A DNA stretch of 64,000 nt from Nocardia anocheti (GTDB lineage Bacteria; Actinomycetota; Actinomycetes; Mycobacteriales; Mycobacteriaceae): NCBI RefSeq assembly GCF_029675105.1, contig NZ_JAQQFV010000008.1, positions 186,001 to 250,000 of the forward strand, given 5' to 3'. The notes under the pieces were generated by a model. That model was not told the origin of the DNA. It did not search any database and worked only from the letters and a program-made list of their open reading frames with translations. Positions within the stretch are counted from its first letter, which is position 1. Each line of letters begins with the position of its first letter. Made by a program: the position numbers and the translations under genes. This document shows, in pieces, positions 49,120 to 57,916 of the stretch.

Positions 49120-49791
49120 TCAGGCGCCCAAACCGAGGTCGTCGAGGCGAGCCTGCGCGCGCCACCCGTCACTGCGGAAGCTCTGGATCCACAGCGGGGT
49201 CGCCATGGCCTCCACGATCACCTCCAGCACCTCGGCGAAGCGGCCGCGCAGATCGGCGGCCGAGCCGTTGGCGATGGGGTCGACCAGATAGCGCTGCCCG
49301 GCCAGCGCCGCGGACAGGGTGCGGGTGAAGCGGTCGGGGTCGGCGTCGGCGCGCAGCTGGCCGTCGTCGATGGCGCGCACCGCGAGCACGCGGGTGGCCC
49401 GGCCGACGATCCGCCCGCCGCCGTTGCCCGCGTCGCGGTGGAAGTCGGGCTCGATCACCAGGCGGTACTCGGCCTGCACGATGGTGTCGTGCTCGAGCCG
49501 CAGGGCGATCTCGTCGACCATGCCGTGCAGCACGTCGAGCGGGCCCAGATCGGCGCGCGCCAGCCAGCGCTCCGCACAGAACCGGTAGCGCTCGACCGCG
49601 GTCTCGAGCACCGCGCGCGCCAGGTCCTCCTTGGAGTCGAAGTGGAAGTACATCGCCCCCTTGGTCGCGCGCGACCCTTCCAGAATGCGGTTGAGCGATG
49701 CCGCCGCGTATCCGCTCTTCCCGAACTCGACGGCCGCGGACTTGATTATCGCCGCGCGTGTCCGGCGTGCCCGCTCTTGCTGCCGTGCCAT
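49120..49791 (-). CDS. TetR regulator, ScbR/ArpA (gamma-butyrolactone receptor) type
   Basis: TetR-family repressor of 223 residues. The N-terminal DNA-binding domain RARRTRAAIIKSAAVEFGKSGY, then SLNRILEGSRATKGAMYFHFDSKEDLARAVLE, is characteristic of the ArpA/ScbR receptors of streptomycetes. The C-terminal ligand domain shows ALRLEHDTIVQAEYRLVIEPDF. No butyrolactone synthase (AfsA/ScbA) gene is nearby. The ATG at 49791 has GGAGG 10 nt upstream. It may control the carboxylase/dehydrogenase operon that carries paired operators, but that link is inference from proximity. Confidence 0.85.
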   Translation of the reverse strand: MARQQERARRTRAAIIKSAAVEFGKSGYAAASLNRILEGSRATKGAMYFHFDSKEDLARAVLETAVERYRFCAERWLARADLGPLDVLHGMVDEIALRLEHDTIVQAEYRLVIEPDFHRDAGNGGGRIVGRATRVLAVRAIDDGQLRADADPDRFTRTLSAALAGQRYLVDPIANGSAADLRGRFAEVLEVIVEAMATPLWIQSFRSDGWRAQARLDDLGLGA

Positions 49792-49811
49792 GCTCGAAAC
49801 GCCTCCGAATG

Positions 49812-49825
49812 TTCGCTGACGCGAA
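49812..49825. promoter_or_regulatory. Candidate autoregulatory dyad of the TetR gene
   Basis: TTCGC-TGAC-GCGAA, 20 bp upstream of the TetR-type start. It shares the central CGCTGACG with the operator at 45610-45629, although the outer arms differ. Possible binding site of the regulator itself. Confidence 0.45.
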
Positions 49826-49829
49826 TAGT

Positions 49830-50500
49830 GGTGTGAATAGCCGGTACCCCACCGACTGGTATGGTTCGTCGGCCCGGGTGCGCCGCAGGGGGTGCACACT
49901 CGGGCTCCACTACCTGTGCGAACCGCCTCCTCCTGCGGTGCCGATTACCCCTTTGCCAGAAGTTCGCGTGCCCATCGCGATCACCCCGGCACCCGAACCC
50001 TCGATGAATTCCCCGGCCTGTCGCACCAGGCGTGTTCCGAAATTCACCAGGTGGTCACCGTACCCGTATTCGCGGATCGACACGCGGCAAATGAGGCACC
50101 CATCCGAACATCCGGACCGGATATCCACCACAGCAAACGGATAGCGACCGAATTGGTTACGTCGGCTACCAATTCCACAGTGGCACAATCCGGTTGACCT
50201 GGTCTTCCGCGCTTCCGGGAACCCCCTGCAGTTCGCCGAAAGGTCGCGAGACCGGCACCCCTACCGGACCACCTCATCGACCGGACACTCCTAGCTCTGT
50301 CAAAGTTGTTGCCCGGCAACACTATTCGATAACACACCGAAACGGGAAGTCCGAACGTCGATGGGCACCAGACGTTTACCGCCCGATCGCGGCCCTCGAC
50401 GGCAGCCGCACCGGGGCCGACCAGCCCCGATCGGCGCGCCGCGACGGGCACCGGGTACCGGTATTCGGCCCTCCGGCGGACCGTCCGCTAGACTCCCCAG
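49830..50500. other. Gene-free stretch before tRNA-Lys
   Basis: About 670 bp with no credible gene: open frames here lack ribosome sites and family-like sequence. It looks noticeably less GC-rich than its surroundings around 49930-50340. It contains the perfect dyad TGTTGCC-C-GGCAACA (50307-50321). TAGACT near 50489-50494 could be the -10 of the tRNA-Lys promoter. Otherwise nothing recognised. Confidence 0.6.
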
Positions 50501-50503
50501 CGC

Positions 50504-50576
50504 GCCCCTTTAGCTCAGTTGGTAGAGCTGGTGACTTTTAATCACTAGGTCGTAGGTTCGAGTCCTACAGGGGGCA
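50504..50576 (+). tRNA. tRNA-Lys (TTT)
   Basis: Plus-strand cloverleaf of 73 nt: acceptor GCCCCTT/AGGGGGC, D-arm AGCTCAGTTGGTAGAGCT, anticodon stem GTGA-CTTTTAA-TCAC with anticodon TTT, and T-arm GTAGGTTCGAGTCCTAC. CCA is encoded at 50577-50579. Confidence 0.97.
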
Positions 50577-50636
50577 CCACGGATACCCTGGGCGCGACCC
50601 GGGCCCTACCGGGCACCCCTCTACCAGGCGGAGCCG

Positions 50637-51230
50637 ATGACCTCTTTCGATGATTTGCTCTCCCAAGTCCCCATCGCCCAGATCGCCGACCAACTCGGCG
50701 TGGATCAGGCGACCGCGAGCACGGCCGTGCAGGCGGCACTGCCGACGCTGCTGGGCGGACTGCGGGCCAACGCGGCGCAGCCGCAGGGCGCCGCGTCGCT
50801 GCTCGGGGCACTCGACAACCACGGCGGCCTCGTCGAGGGCGCGGGCGCGGTGAACCTGAACCAGGTCGACGTGGCCGACGGCGAGAAGATCGTGAACAAC
50901 GTCTTCGGCGACGAGAAGAACACCGTCATCAGCGCGCTCGGCGCCACCGGCGAGACCGGCGGCAACGACCTGATCGGCAAGCTGCTGCCGATCCTGGCGC
51001 CGATCGTGCTGGCCTACCTCGCCAAGCAGCTCACCGGCGGCGGTTCGACCCCCGCCCCCGCACCGCAGCCGCAGGCCTCCGGCGGCGGCCTCGGCGACCT
51101 GCTGGGCGGGCTGCTCGGCGGCGCGGGCGCCACCGGCGGACTGGGCGGGGTGATCGGCGAGGCGCTGTCGAAGAACGCGGGCGGCGCGCTGGGCAGCGTG
51201 CTCGGCGGGCTGCTCGGCGGCAAGCGCTAA
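50637..51230 (+). CDS. DUF937 family protein
   Basis: A 197-residue protein of the DUF937 (YidB-like) family. The N-terminal helical domain FDDLLSQVPIAQIADQLGVDQATASTAVQAALPTLLGGLRANA is followed by SLLGALDNHGG, which is typical. A hydrophobic segment (KLLPILAPIVLAYLAKQL) is followed by a Pro linker and a Gly/Leu-rich tail of LGGLLGG repeats. No catalytic residues are visible. ATG 50637 has GGAG 5 nt upstream. It lies just after tRNA-Lys and ends in a terminator. Confidence 0.82.
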   Translation: MTSFDDLLSQVPIAQIADQLGVDQATASTAVQAALPTLLGGLRANAAQPQGAASLLGALDNHGGLVEGAGAVNLNQVDVADGEKIVNNVFGDEKNTVISALGATGETGGNDLIGKLLPILAPIVLAYLAKQLTGGGSTPAPAPQPQASGGGLGDLLGGLLGGAGATGGLGGVIGEALSKNAGGALGSVLGGLLGGKR

Positions 51231-51237
51231 CACCGCG

Positions 51238-51271
51238 CGGCCCGCAGCGATAGTCCCTACGCTGCGGGCCG
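51238..51271 (+). terminator. Terminator after DUF937 gene
   Basis: CGGCCCGCAGCG pairs perfectly over 12 bp with CGCTGCGGGCCG across a 10-nt loop, starting 7 bp after the stop. Confidence 0.87.
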
Positions 51272-51416
51272 TACACCTACACTCGTCAGCAAGACCAACC
51301 GGCATCTGCCGACAATGTGGCCGCGCACGACAATGTTTCGCATCACACCTACGGTGCCGTAAGGTATGGCCGCATCGCGACGTTCGACCGCAAGCACGAC
51401 AGCGAAGGGTTTTTAC

Positions 51417-52373
51417 ATGGCAAGGGATCTGACTCAACTCGAACTGCTCACGGAGTTGGAGCCGGTTGCCGAGGAAAACGTCAACCGGCACCTGTCGCTG
51501 GCCAAGGAATGGCACCCGCACGACTACGTCCCGTGGGACGAGGGCCGCAACTTCGCGGCCATGGGTGGCATCGATTGGGATCCGGAGCAGTCCCAGCTCA
51601 GCGAGGTCGCCAAGGCGGCCATGATCACCAACCTGCTCACCGAGGACAACCTGCCGTCCTACCACCGCGAGATCGCCGAGAACTTCTCCCAGGACGGCGC
51701 CTGGGGCACCTGGGTCGGCCGCTGGACCGCCGAGGAGAACCGCCACGGCATCGTGATGCGCGATTACCTGGTGGTCACCCGTGGCGTGGATCCGGTCGCC
51801 CTGGAGAACGCCCGCATGATCCACATGACCAACGGCTTCGCCTCCCCCGCCGAAGTGGACGCGGGCTTCCTGCACTCGGTCGCCTACGTGACCTTCCAGG
51901 AGCTGGCCACCCGCGTGAGTCACCGCAACACCGGCAAGGTGTGCGACGACCCGATCGCCGACCGCATGCTGCAGCGCGTCGCCGCCGACGAGAACCTGCA
52001 CATGATCTTCTACCGCAACCTGTGCGGCGCGGCCCTCGACCTGAGCCCCGACCAGGCCATCGAGGCCATCTCGCTGATCGTCGAGAACTTCCAGATGCCC
52101 GGCGCCGGGATGCCCAACTTCCGCCGCAACGGTGTGCTGATGGCCAAGCACGGCATCTACGACCTGCGTCAGCACCTCGAAGAGGTGGTGCAGCCGGTGC
52201 TCAAGAAGTGGAACGTCTTCGAGCGGACCGACTTCACCGGCCGTGGCGAGGCCACCCGTGAGCGCCTGGCGGGCTTCCTGGAGAAGCTGAGCCAGGACGT
52301 GGTCAAGTTCGAGGAGCAGCGCGACAAGATGCTGGCCCGCGAGGCCAAGAAGCGCGAGCTGGCCGGAGTCTAG
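51417..52373 (+). CDS. Acyl-[ACP] desaturase, di-iron type (DesA family)
   Basis: Soluble stearoyl-ACP-desaturase-fold enzyme of 318 residues, related to mycobacterial DesA1/DesA2, which introduce double bonds in fatty or mycolic acid precursors. Di-iron ligands are visible in EENRHG and DENLHM; the start ARDLTQLELLTELEPVAEENVNRHL is typical. The ATG at 51417 follows GAAGGG at 8-nt spacing. Location next to the dusB block matches desA1 (Rv0824c) of M. tuberculosis. It is a single-gene unit closed by a terminator. Confidence 0.92.
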   Translation: MARDLTQLELLTELEPVAEENVNRHLSLAKEWHPHDYVPWDEGRNFAAMGGIDWDPEQSQLSEVAKAAMITNLLTEDNLPSYHREIAENFSQDGAWGTWVGRWTAEENRHGIVMRDYLVVTRGVDPVALENARMIHMTNGFASPAEVDAGFLHSVAYVTFQELATRVSHRNTGKVCDDPIADRMLQRVAADENLHMIFYRNLCGAALDLSPDQAIEAISLIVENFQMPGAGMPNFRRNGVLMAKHGIYDLRQHLEEVVQPVLKKWNVFERTDFTGRGEATRERLAGFLEKLSQDVVKFEEQRDKMLAREAKKRELAGV

Positions 52374-52388
52374 TCAGCCACACGAACG

Positions 52389-52420
52389 ACGCCGCCCGCC
52401 GATCATTCGGCGGGCGGCGT
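52389..52420. terminator. Bidirectional terminator after desaturase
   Basis: ACGCCGCCCGCCGA pairs perfectly over 14 bp with TCGGCGGGCGGCGT around TCAT, between convergent stops at 52373 and 52436. Confidence 0.9.
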
Positions 52421-52435
52421 TGTCGTGTCCGGGGG

Positions 52436-53026
52436 TTACTTCGTCGGCAGCATGCCGTCGGGGCCGCCGCCGACGTCGGTGATCTTCCAGTCCTGGCCCG
52501 CGTCCACGGTGATGGTGAACAGCACAGTGTTGCGCTGCGGGTCGGGGTTCTGGGCGTTGGTGGTGCTCACGTCGACGAAGGCGTCGACCTGGTAGACATC
52601 GCCCTCGTGCGACATCACCTTGGCGGTGATCGGGGTGGCCGAGGAGGTCCACTTCAGCACGGCGAGGATCTGCTCGAGCTTGGGGCTGGCGGCGTCGAAC
52701 TTGTCGGCGACGGGCTTGGCGGTGCCCGCCTTGAGGTTGGTGAGCCAGGCGTTGTAGTCCTGGTAGTTCACCGTGCCCGAGCCCACGGCGTAGTCCAGGG
52801 CGATCTGCTCGGCCCTGGCGTCGTCGGCGGCGCGCGCGTCGCGGTCGGACAGTTCCGAGCGCGCCGAGCCCAGCAGAACGCCGAGGACGAGGGCGATGAT
52901 CGCCAGCACGGCGATCACGCCGCCGCCGATCAGCGAGGAGACCCGCAGCGCGACGGTGCCCTTCTGCGGCTCGGTGGGCTCGGCCTTCTTCGTCAGGTCG
53001 GTGGCGCCTTCGGTGCTGTCGGGCAT
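52436..53026 (-). CDS. Mce-associated-like (Mam) membrane protein
   Basis: A 196-residue single-pass membrane protein: a charged cytoplasmic N-terminus, one helix at about 32-54 (SLIGGGVIAVLAIIALVLGVLLG), and an extracytoplasmic domain with DYAVGSGTVNYQDYNAWLTNLKAGTAKPVADKF and a beta-rich end (VLFTITVDAGQDWKITDVGG). This layout is that of Mam proteins and of orphan Mam-like proteins that support Mce lipid importers. No mce genes are nearby, so it is an orphan copy. Confidence 0.77.
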   Translation of the reverse strand: MPDSTEGATDLTKKAEPTEPQKGTVALRVSSLIGGGVIAVLAIIALVLGVLLGSARSELSDRDARAADDARAEQIALDYAVGSGTVNYQDYNAWLTNLKAGTAKPVADKFDAASPKLEQILAVLKWTSSATPITAKVMSHEGDVYQVDAFVDVSTTNAQNPDPQRNTVLFTITVDAGQDWKITDVGGGPDGMLPTK

Positions 53027-53148
53027 GGCTCGTCGCTTTCGATTACGGAGGTGTCGGCAGACACAGGCTACTGACGACCACCCCGAACCGGGACATCGCG
53101 TCCCAGGTAATTCGCGGCACGGCGCTGCTCAGGACCAGCGCAAACCCC

Positions 53149-53192
53149 GGAAACGGGCCGGTGGGCGATATCGATCACACCGGCCGGTTTCC
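53149..53192 (-). terminator. Hairpin after the lipase gene
   Basis: GGAAACGGGCCGGTG and CACCGGCCGGTTTCC pair over 15 bp with one mismatch. It lies 1 bp after the lipase stop in its direction of transcription. Confidence 0.72.
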
Positions 53193-53193
53193 G

Positions 53194-54378
53194 TCAGGCG
53201 AAGCGCTCGGCGAGCCAGGTCAGCAGGGGTTCGGTGTCGGTGTGCAGGACGCCGAAATGCGGGCTGAGCGGGTTGGGCGCGACCTGCTCGTAGATGACGG
53301 CGGTGACACGGTCGGTGCCGTTGATCGCGCGCAACTCCTCGACCAGCGCGGCCGTGCCCTCGGGGTTCACGCGCGGGTCGTCCAGGCCCTGGACCACGCG
53401 CACCGGGACGGCGATCGGCAGGGCGGGGTGGGTGGCCGTCAGCCGGGCGAGCAGCTTCGCGAAATCCGGTCCGTCGAGAGCCTCCGGACGCACGATCTCG
53501 GTGCCCTTGATGCCACCCCAGGAATCCGGCCTGCTCAACCCGACCCGGCAGCGCGACTCGGTATCGCGCAGGTACAGCTCGTAGGCCCGGTCGGTGAAGA
53601 TCGCGCGCGGATCGATGCTCGGATCGGCGGCGACCGCGCCGGTGACGAACAGCGGGTGGAAGGCGAAACCCTCGTGAGTGACCGGGGCCGACAGGCTCGC
53701 CTGGAAGCCCGCGGCGATGTGGTTGGCCGGTGCGGTGGCCACGGCGGCGACCAACTCGAGCTCTGGTGTCCAGTTCGGCGCGTGGTGGGCGGCGAACAGC
53801 GCGGCCTGGCCGCCCTGTGAGTGGCCGAAGGTGGCCACCCTGGCCGAGAGCTCCGGATGCAGGGCGCGGGCGGCGCGGACGATGTCGAGGACACCGCGCG
53901 CCTCGGACTCACCGAGCAGGTACGGGTGCGGGCCGGGCGTGCCGAGGCCCTCGTAGTCGGTCGACACCACGGCGTAGCCCGCGCGCAGCAGCGCGTTGAG
54001 GACCGGTTGCGGGTCGGCGTTGAACGGATGCGCCGGGGACTCGGCCGTGTCGCGCGAGGGGGCGCACAGGTCGGCCGAGCCGAGGGTGCCGTGGGCCCAG
54101 CTCACCACGGGGTGGCCGGGGGCGGGGGTCGCGGGCAGGGCGATGATCCCGGAGACGGCGATGGGCTCGCCGTGCACCGATTCCGAGCGGTAGAGGACGC
54201 GTTCGTTGACGGCGGCGTCGGCCAGGGCGGCCACCCCGGTCAGCGGGGCCGACCAGATCGGGTCGCCGTGTTCGCCCTCGACCAGGGCGGGTGGCTGATA
54301 GAACGCGTCACCGGACGGGGCGGTCAGTGCCGGGCTCCCCGCTGCCGCCGTGGCCGGTCCACTGGTCGAACTGCTCAT
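53194..54378 (-). CDS. Alpha/beta hydrolase, secretory-lipase (LIP) family
   Basis: A 394-residue hydrolase related to secreted triacylglycerol lipases of the LIP type. The nucleophile elbow is FGHSQGGQAAL, preceded by VVSTDYEGLGTPGPHPYLLGESEARGVLDIVRAAR, the family signature. A late Asp (GLDDPRVNPEGTAAL) and His (FGVLHTDT) complete the triad. No convincing signal peptide follows from ATG 54378 (Ser/Thr/Ala-rich N-terminus), so the location is uncertain. AGGAG lies 13 nt upstream. Divergent from dusB. Confidence 0.83.
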   Translation of the reverse strand: MSSSTSGPATAAAGSPALTAPSGDAFYQPPALVEGEHGDPIWSAPLTGVAALADAAVNERVLYRSESVHGEPIAVSGIIALPATPAPGHPVVSWAHGTLGSADLCAPSRDTAESPAHPFNADPQPVLNALLRAGYAVVSTDYEGLGTPGPHPYLLGESEARGVLDIVRAARALHPELSARVATFGHSQGGQAALFAAHHAPNWTPELELVAAVATAPANHIAAGFQASLSAPVTHEGFAFHPLFVTGAVAADPSIDPRAIFTDRAYELYLRDTESRCRVGLSRPDSWGGIKGTEIVRPEALDGPDFAKLLARLTATHPALPIAVPVRVVQGLDDPRVNPEGTAALVEELRAINGTDRVTAVIYEQVAPNPLSPHFGVLHTDTEPLLTWLAERFA

Positions 54379-54452
54379 CTGTGACGCTTCTCCTGCTCGG
54401 TGTGACGGACGGTACGCGGGTATTTTCGGGCGCGACCTCGGGTGATGAGACA

Positions 54453-55616
54453 ATGGCGTGCGTGACTATCACGATGCCCCAGGCCCCCGCGGCGCTGCGG
54501 ATCGGGCCGTACGCGGTCGATCCGCCGGTCGTGCTCGCACCGATGGCGGGCATCACCAACCTCGCGTTCCGCAAACTCTGCCGGGAATTCGGCAGCGACA
54601 CCGCTATTTACGTCTGCGAGATGATTACCGCGCGGGCGGTGGTGGAGCGCAACGAGAAGACGCTGCACATGATGGCGTTCGACGCGAACGAGCACCCCCG
54701 CTCGATGCAGCTCTACGGCGTGGACCCGAAGACGCTCGGCGAGGCGGTGCGCATCGTGGTCGGCGAGGGCTGGGCCGATCACATCGACCTGAATCTGGGC
54801 TGCCCGGTCCGCAAGGTCACCCGGCTCGGTGGCGGCTCGGCGCTGCCGTACAAGCGCAGGCTGTTCGCCAATATCGTGCGCGAGATGGTCGCGGCGGCCG
54901 AACCGGCGGGCGTACCGGTGACGTTCAAGTTCCGCATCGGCATCGACGACGACCACCACACCTACCTCGACACCGGCCGCATCGCCGAGGCCGAGGGCGC
55001 GGCCGCGGTGGCCCTGCACGCGCGCACCGCCGCCCAGCTGTACTCCGGCGCGGCCGACTGGTCGGCCATCGCCCGGCTCAAGGAAGCCGTCACCACCATT
55101 CCCGTGCTCGGCAACGGGGACATCTTCTCCGCCGACGACGCGCTGAAGATGATGGCCGAGACCGGCTGCGACGGCGTCGTCGTCGGGCGCGGCTGCCTGG
55201 GTCGTCCGTGGCTGTTCGCCGAGCTCAGTGCCGCGCTGCGCGGCGAGCCCATCCCGGACGGACCCACCCTCGGCCGGGTCGGCGAGATCCTGGTGCGTCA
55301 CGCCACGCTGCTCACCGAGCACGACGGCGAGGACAAGGCCATGCGCGACATCCGCAAGCACATGGCCTGGTACCTCATGGGCTTCCCGGTCGGCTCGCAG
55401 CTGCGCCGCAGCTTCGCCACCGTCTCGCGGCTGTCCCAGATCGAGGACCTCGTCGCCCAGCTCGACCCCTCGGTGCCCTTCCCCACCGACGCCCTCGGCC
55501 CGCGCGGCCGCCAGGGCTCCCCACAGACCAAGGTGGCGCTGCCCGACGGCTGGCTCGACGATCCCGAGGACGACACCGTGCCCGCCGCGGCCGATGTGAT
55601 GCACAGCGGAGGCTGA
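54453..55616 (+). CDS. dusB: tRNA-dihydrouridine synthase DusB
   Basis: FMN-dependent enzyme of 387 residues reducing uridines in tRNA. Motifs: VVLAPMAGITNLAFRKLC, MQLYGVDP, LNLGCPVRKVTRLGGGSAL with the catalytic Cys, VALHARTAAQLYSGAADW, VLGNGDIFSADDA and VVVGRGCLGRPWLF. The C-terminal extension ending in ADVMHSGG is shared with M. tuberculosis Rv0823c. No ribosome site is seen; ATG 54453 or GTG 54462 are both possible, and the message may be leaderless. Confidence 0.94.
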   Translation: MACVTITMPQAPAALRIGPYAVDPPVVLAPMAGITNLAFRKLCREFGSDTAIYVCEMITARAVVERNEKTLHMMAFDANEHPRSMQLYGVDPKTLGEAVRIVVGEGWADHIDLNLGCPVRKVTRLGGGSALPYKRRLFANIVREMVAAAEPAGVPVTFKFRIGIDDDHHTYLDTGRIAEAEGAAAVALHARTAAQLYSGAADWSAIARLKEAVTTIPVLGNGDIFSADDALKMMAETGCDGVVVGRGCLGRPWLFAELSAALRGEPIPDGPTLGRVGEILVRHATLLTEHDGEDKAMRDIRKHMAWYLMGFPVGSQLRRSFATVSRLSQIEDLVAQLDPSVPFPTDALGPRGRQGSPQTKVALPDGWLDDPEDDTVPAAADVMHSGG

Positions 55617-55799
55617 GCCGAGCCGGGTCGCGGGGGGAATGTCATCGGTGCGCAATGAGATCGCCAGCGGTTCGTTTGCGCACAGGAGTGGCCTCTCGTG
55701 GCGGAATCGTTATCATTGCGGACATCGTTCCTCTCCGGTCCGACCCGGAGCCGGGCGATGACGCGCACGCTGCGCCAGAGTGAGAAGTGAGGTTCGTTG

Positions 55800-57842
55800 G
55801 TGGGTGACGATCGGCGCGGGCGTACGCCCAGGTCCGGAGGTCGCGCCCCCTGGGAGCGCTACCCCACGGCAGAGCCCACCGAGACCGAGAACACCGGCAG
55901 GCGTTCCCGGCACGCGGACGCGGCACCGGAGTCCGGCTCCGCACCGCTGACCGTGCAGGACCTCGTCGACCGTGTCGACAGCGAACGCATCAAGCGCAGA
56001 CGTCCGGCCCCCGCGCCCGAGGCCCCGCCTTCCCGCGCCGGTCGCCGCGCCCGCGAGCAGGCCCCCCGTCCCACCCCGCGCGCCGACATCGCGCCGCGCA
56101 CCGATTCCTCTCCCGTCGCCAGCGATATCGCGGGCACCGCCCCCTCCCCCGCCGACCGCACCGCCACCACCGCGCTGCCCGTCGGCATGGTGAACGATCC
56201 GGGCGACCCGGTCACCGACATCCTGCCCGCCATCACCGACACCACCGCGCCGCCCAAGCGGGCCACGCCGGTCAAGACGGCCCCGCCCGCCCCGCCCAAG
56301 CGACCCGACGGGGACAAGCGCTCCGGCGCCGACGGGCATCGGCGCAGGCAGTTGCGCATGGCCGGGCGGGTCTCGCTGACGTTCATGGCGGTGCTGGCGC
56401 TGGTGATCACCGGTGGTGGGTGGAGTTATCTGCAGGCCACCAACAGTGGGTTCACCCAGGTGTCGGCGCTGGACGGCTCCACCGACGACGTCCTCGACGG
56501 TGACATGCAGCTCGGCGACGAGAACTACCTGATCGTCGGCACCGATACCCGCGCGGGACTCAACGCGGGCGTCGGCGCTGGCACCGTCGAAGACGCCGAA
56601 GGCGCGCGCGCCGACACGGTGATGCTGGTGCACATCCCGGAGAACCGCTCGCGGGTGGTCGTGGTGTCGTTCCCGCGCGATCTGGACGTCAGCCGACCGC
56701 AGTGCACGGCCTGGGACAACGACAAAGGCGACTACACCAACGAGAAGGTCGCCCCGTTCATCGGCGACAAACTCAATGCCGTCTACGCGGCGGGCGGCCC
56801 GCGCTGCCTGGTCGACGTGGTGCGCAAGATGTCGGGCCTGAACATCGGCCACTTCATCGGCATCGACTTCGCCGGTTTCGAGGCCATGGTCGACAAGATC
56901 GGCGGCGTCGAGGTGTGCTCGACCAAGCCGATCATCGACGGCGTGCTCGGCACCGTGCTCGAGACCTCCGGTCGCCAGGTCATCACCGGTCAGTCCGCGT
57001 TGAACTACGTGCGCGCCCGGCATGTGATCGGCGAGGAACGCAGCGACTACGACCGCATCCATCGCCAGCAGCAGTTCCTGTCGGCGCTGCTGCGCGGGGC
57101 GCTGTCGAGCAAGGTGCTGCTCGATCCGGGCAAGCTGCAGGGCTTCGTGGACGCCTTCCGCGAACACACCTTCGTCGACGGCGTGGCCACCCAGGACCTG
57201 ATCCTGCTGGGCCGCTCGCTACAGAAGGTGAGCGCGGGCGCGGTCACCTTCATCACCGCGCCGACCGCGGGTACCACCAACTACGGCAACGAGATCCCGC
57301 GTGAATCCGACATCAAGGCGATCTTCCGCGCGATCATCGACGACCAGCCGCTGCCCGGCGAGGAGACCGCCCCGCCGATCACCTCCTCCACCACACCGGC
57401 CCCGGCCACCGAGGCGCCCAAGATCTACGCGGTGAACCCCAGCTCGGTCTCGGTGCGGGTGTCCAACGGCTCCGGCCTCGGCGGCCTCGCCCAGCAGACG
57501 GCCAACCGGCTCGGCGCACAGGGCTTCGGCATCTACCACGTGGGCAACTACGCCATGGGCACCAGCGAGACCACCAAGGTGCGCTACGCCGAGGGCAACG
57601 AGGCCGAGGCCGCCACCGTCGCCAGCGCCATCCCCGGCGCCTCGATCGAGCGCTCCGACGACCTCGCGGGCGGCATCGTCGACCTGATCCTCGGCGCGGA
57701 CTTCTCCGGCACGGTCCGCACCCCCACCCCGGTCAGCACCGAGATCACCGGTGCCGCCTCCGGCGAGCCCATCACGGCCGCCCCGGTTGCCCTGCCCTCC
57801 GATCTCGAGCACATGAACGCGGCCGACACCAGCTGCGATTGA
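55800..57842 (+). CDS. LytR-CpsA-Psr (LCP) family ligase
   Basis: Membrane-anchored LCP protein of 680 residues; mycobacterial members attach arabinogalactan to peptidoglycan. A long Pro/Arg-rich cytoplasmic N-terminus (1-188) precedes one helix (about 189-212). The LCP domain (about 225-470) includes NYLIVGTDTRAG, VVVSFPRDLDVSRP, GGPRCLVDVVRKM and DYDRIHRQQQFL with conserved Arg residues. A C-terminal LytR_C domain (about 540-620: VSVRVSNGSGLGGLAQQTANRL) follows. The GTG at 55800 is preceded by GTGAGG; a TTG at 55797 is adjacent. Same neighbours as Rv0822c. Confidence 0.92.
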   Translation: MGDDRRGRTPRSGGRAPWERYPTAEPTETENTGRRSRHADAAPESGSAPLTVQDLVDRVDSERIKRRRPAPAPEAPPSRAGRRAREQAPRPTPRADIAPRTDSSPVASDIAGTAPSPADRTATTALPVGMVNDPGDPVTDILPAITDTTAPPKRATPVKTAPPAPPKRPDGDKRSGADGHRRRQLRMAGRVSLTFMAVLALVITGGGWSYLQATNSGFTQVSALDGSTDDVLDGDMQLGDENYLIVGTDTRAGLNAGVGAGTVEDAEGARADTVMLVHIPENRSRVVVVSFPRDLDVSRPQCTAWDNDKGDYTNEKVAPFIGDKLNAVYAAGGPRCLVDVVRKMSGLNIGHFIGIDFAGFEAMVDKIGGVEVCSTKPIIDGVLGTVLETSGRQVITGQSALNYVRARHVIGEERSDYDRIHRQQQFLSALLRGALSSKVLLDPGKLQGFVDAFREHTFVDGVATQDLILLGRSLQKVSAGAVTFITAPTAGTTNYGNEIPRESDIKAIFRAIIDDQPLPGEETAPPITSSTTPAPATEAPKIYAVNPSSVSVRVSNGSGLGGLAQQTANRLGAQGFGIYHVGNYAMGTSETTKVRYAEGNEAEAATVASAIPGASIERSDDLAGGIVDLILGADFSGTVRTPTPVSTEITGAASGEPITAAPVALPSDLEHMNAADTSCD

Positions 57843-57916
57843 GCCGCCACGCAGCCATCCGCCATTAACCCGGCGTTGGGTGACAGCGCTGCTGGTACCC
57901 ACTAGGGTCAGCTTTC

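Noticed and set aside
50194..50541. 115-codon open frame before tRNA-Lys
   Set aside because: It runs into the tRNA gene, has no ribosome site and has no family-like sequence.
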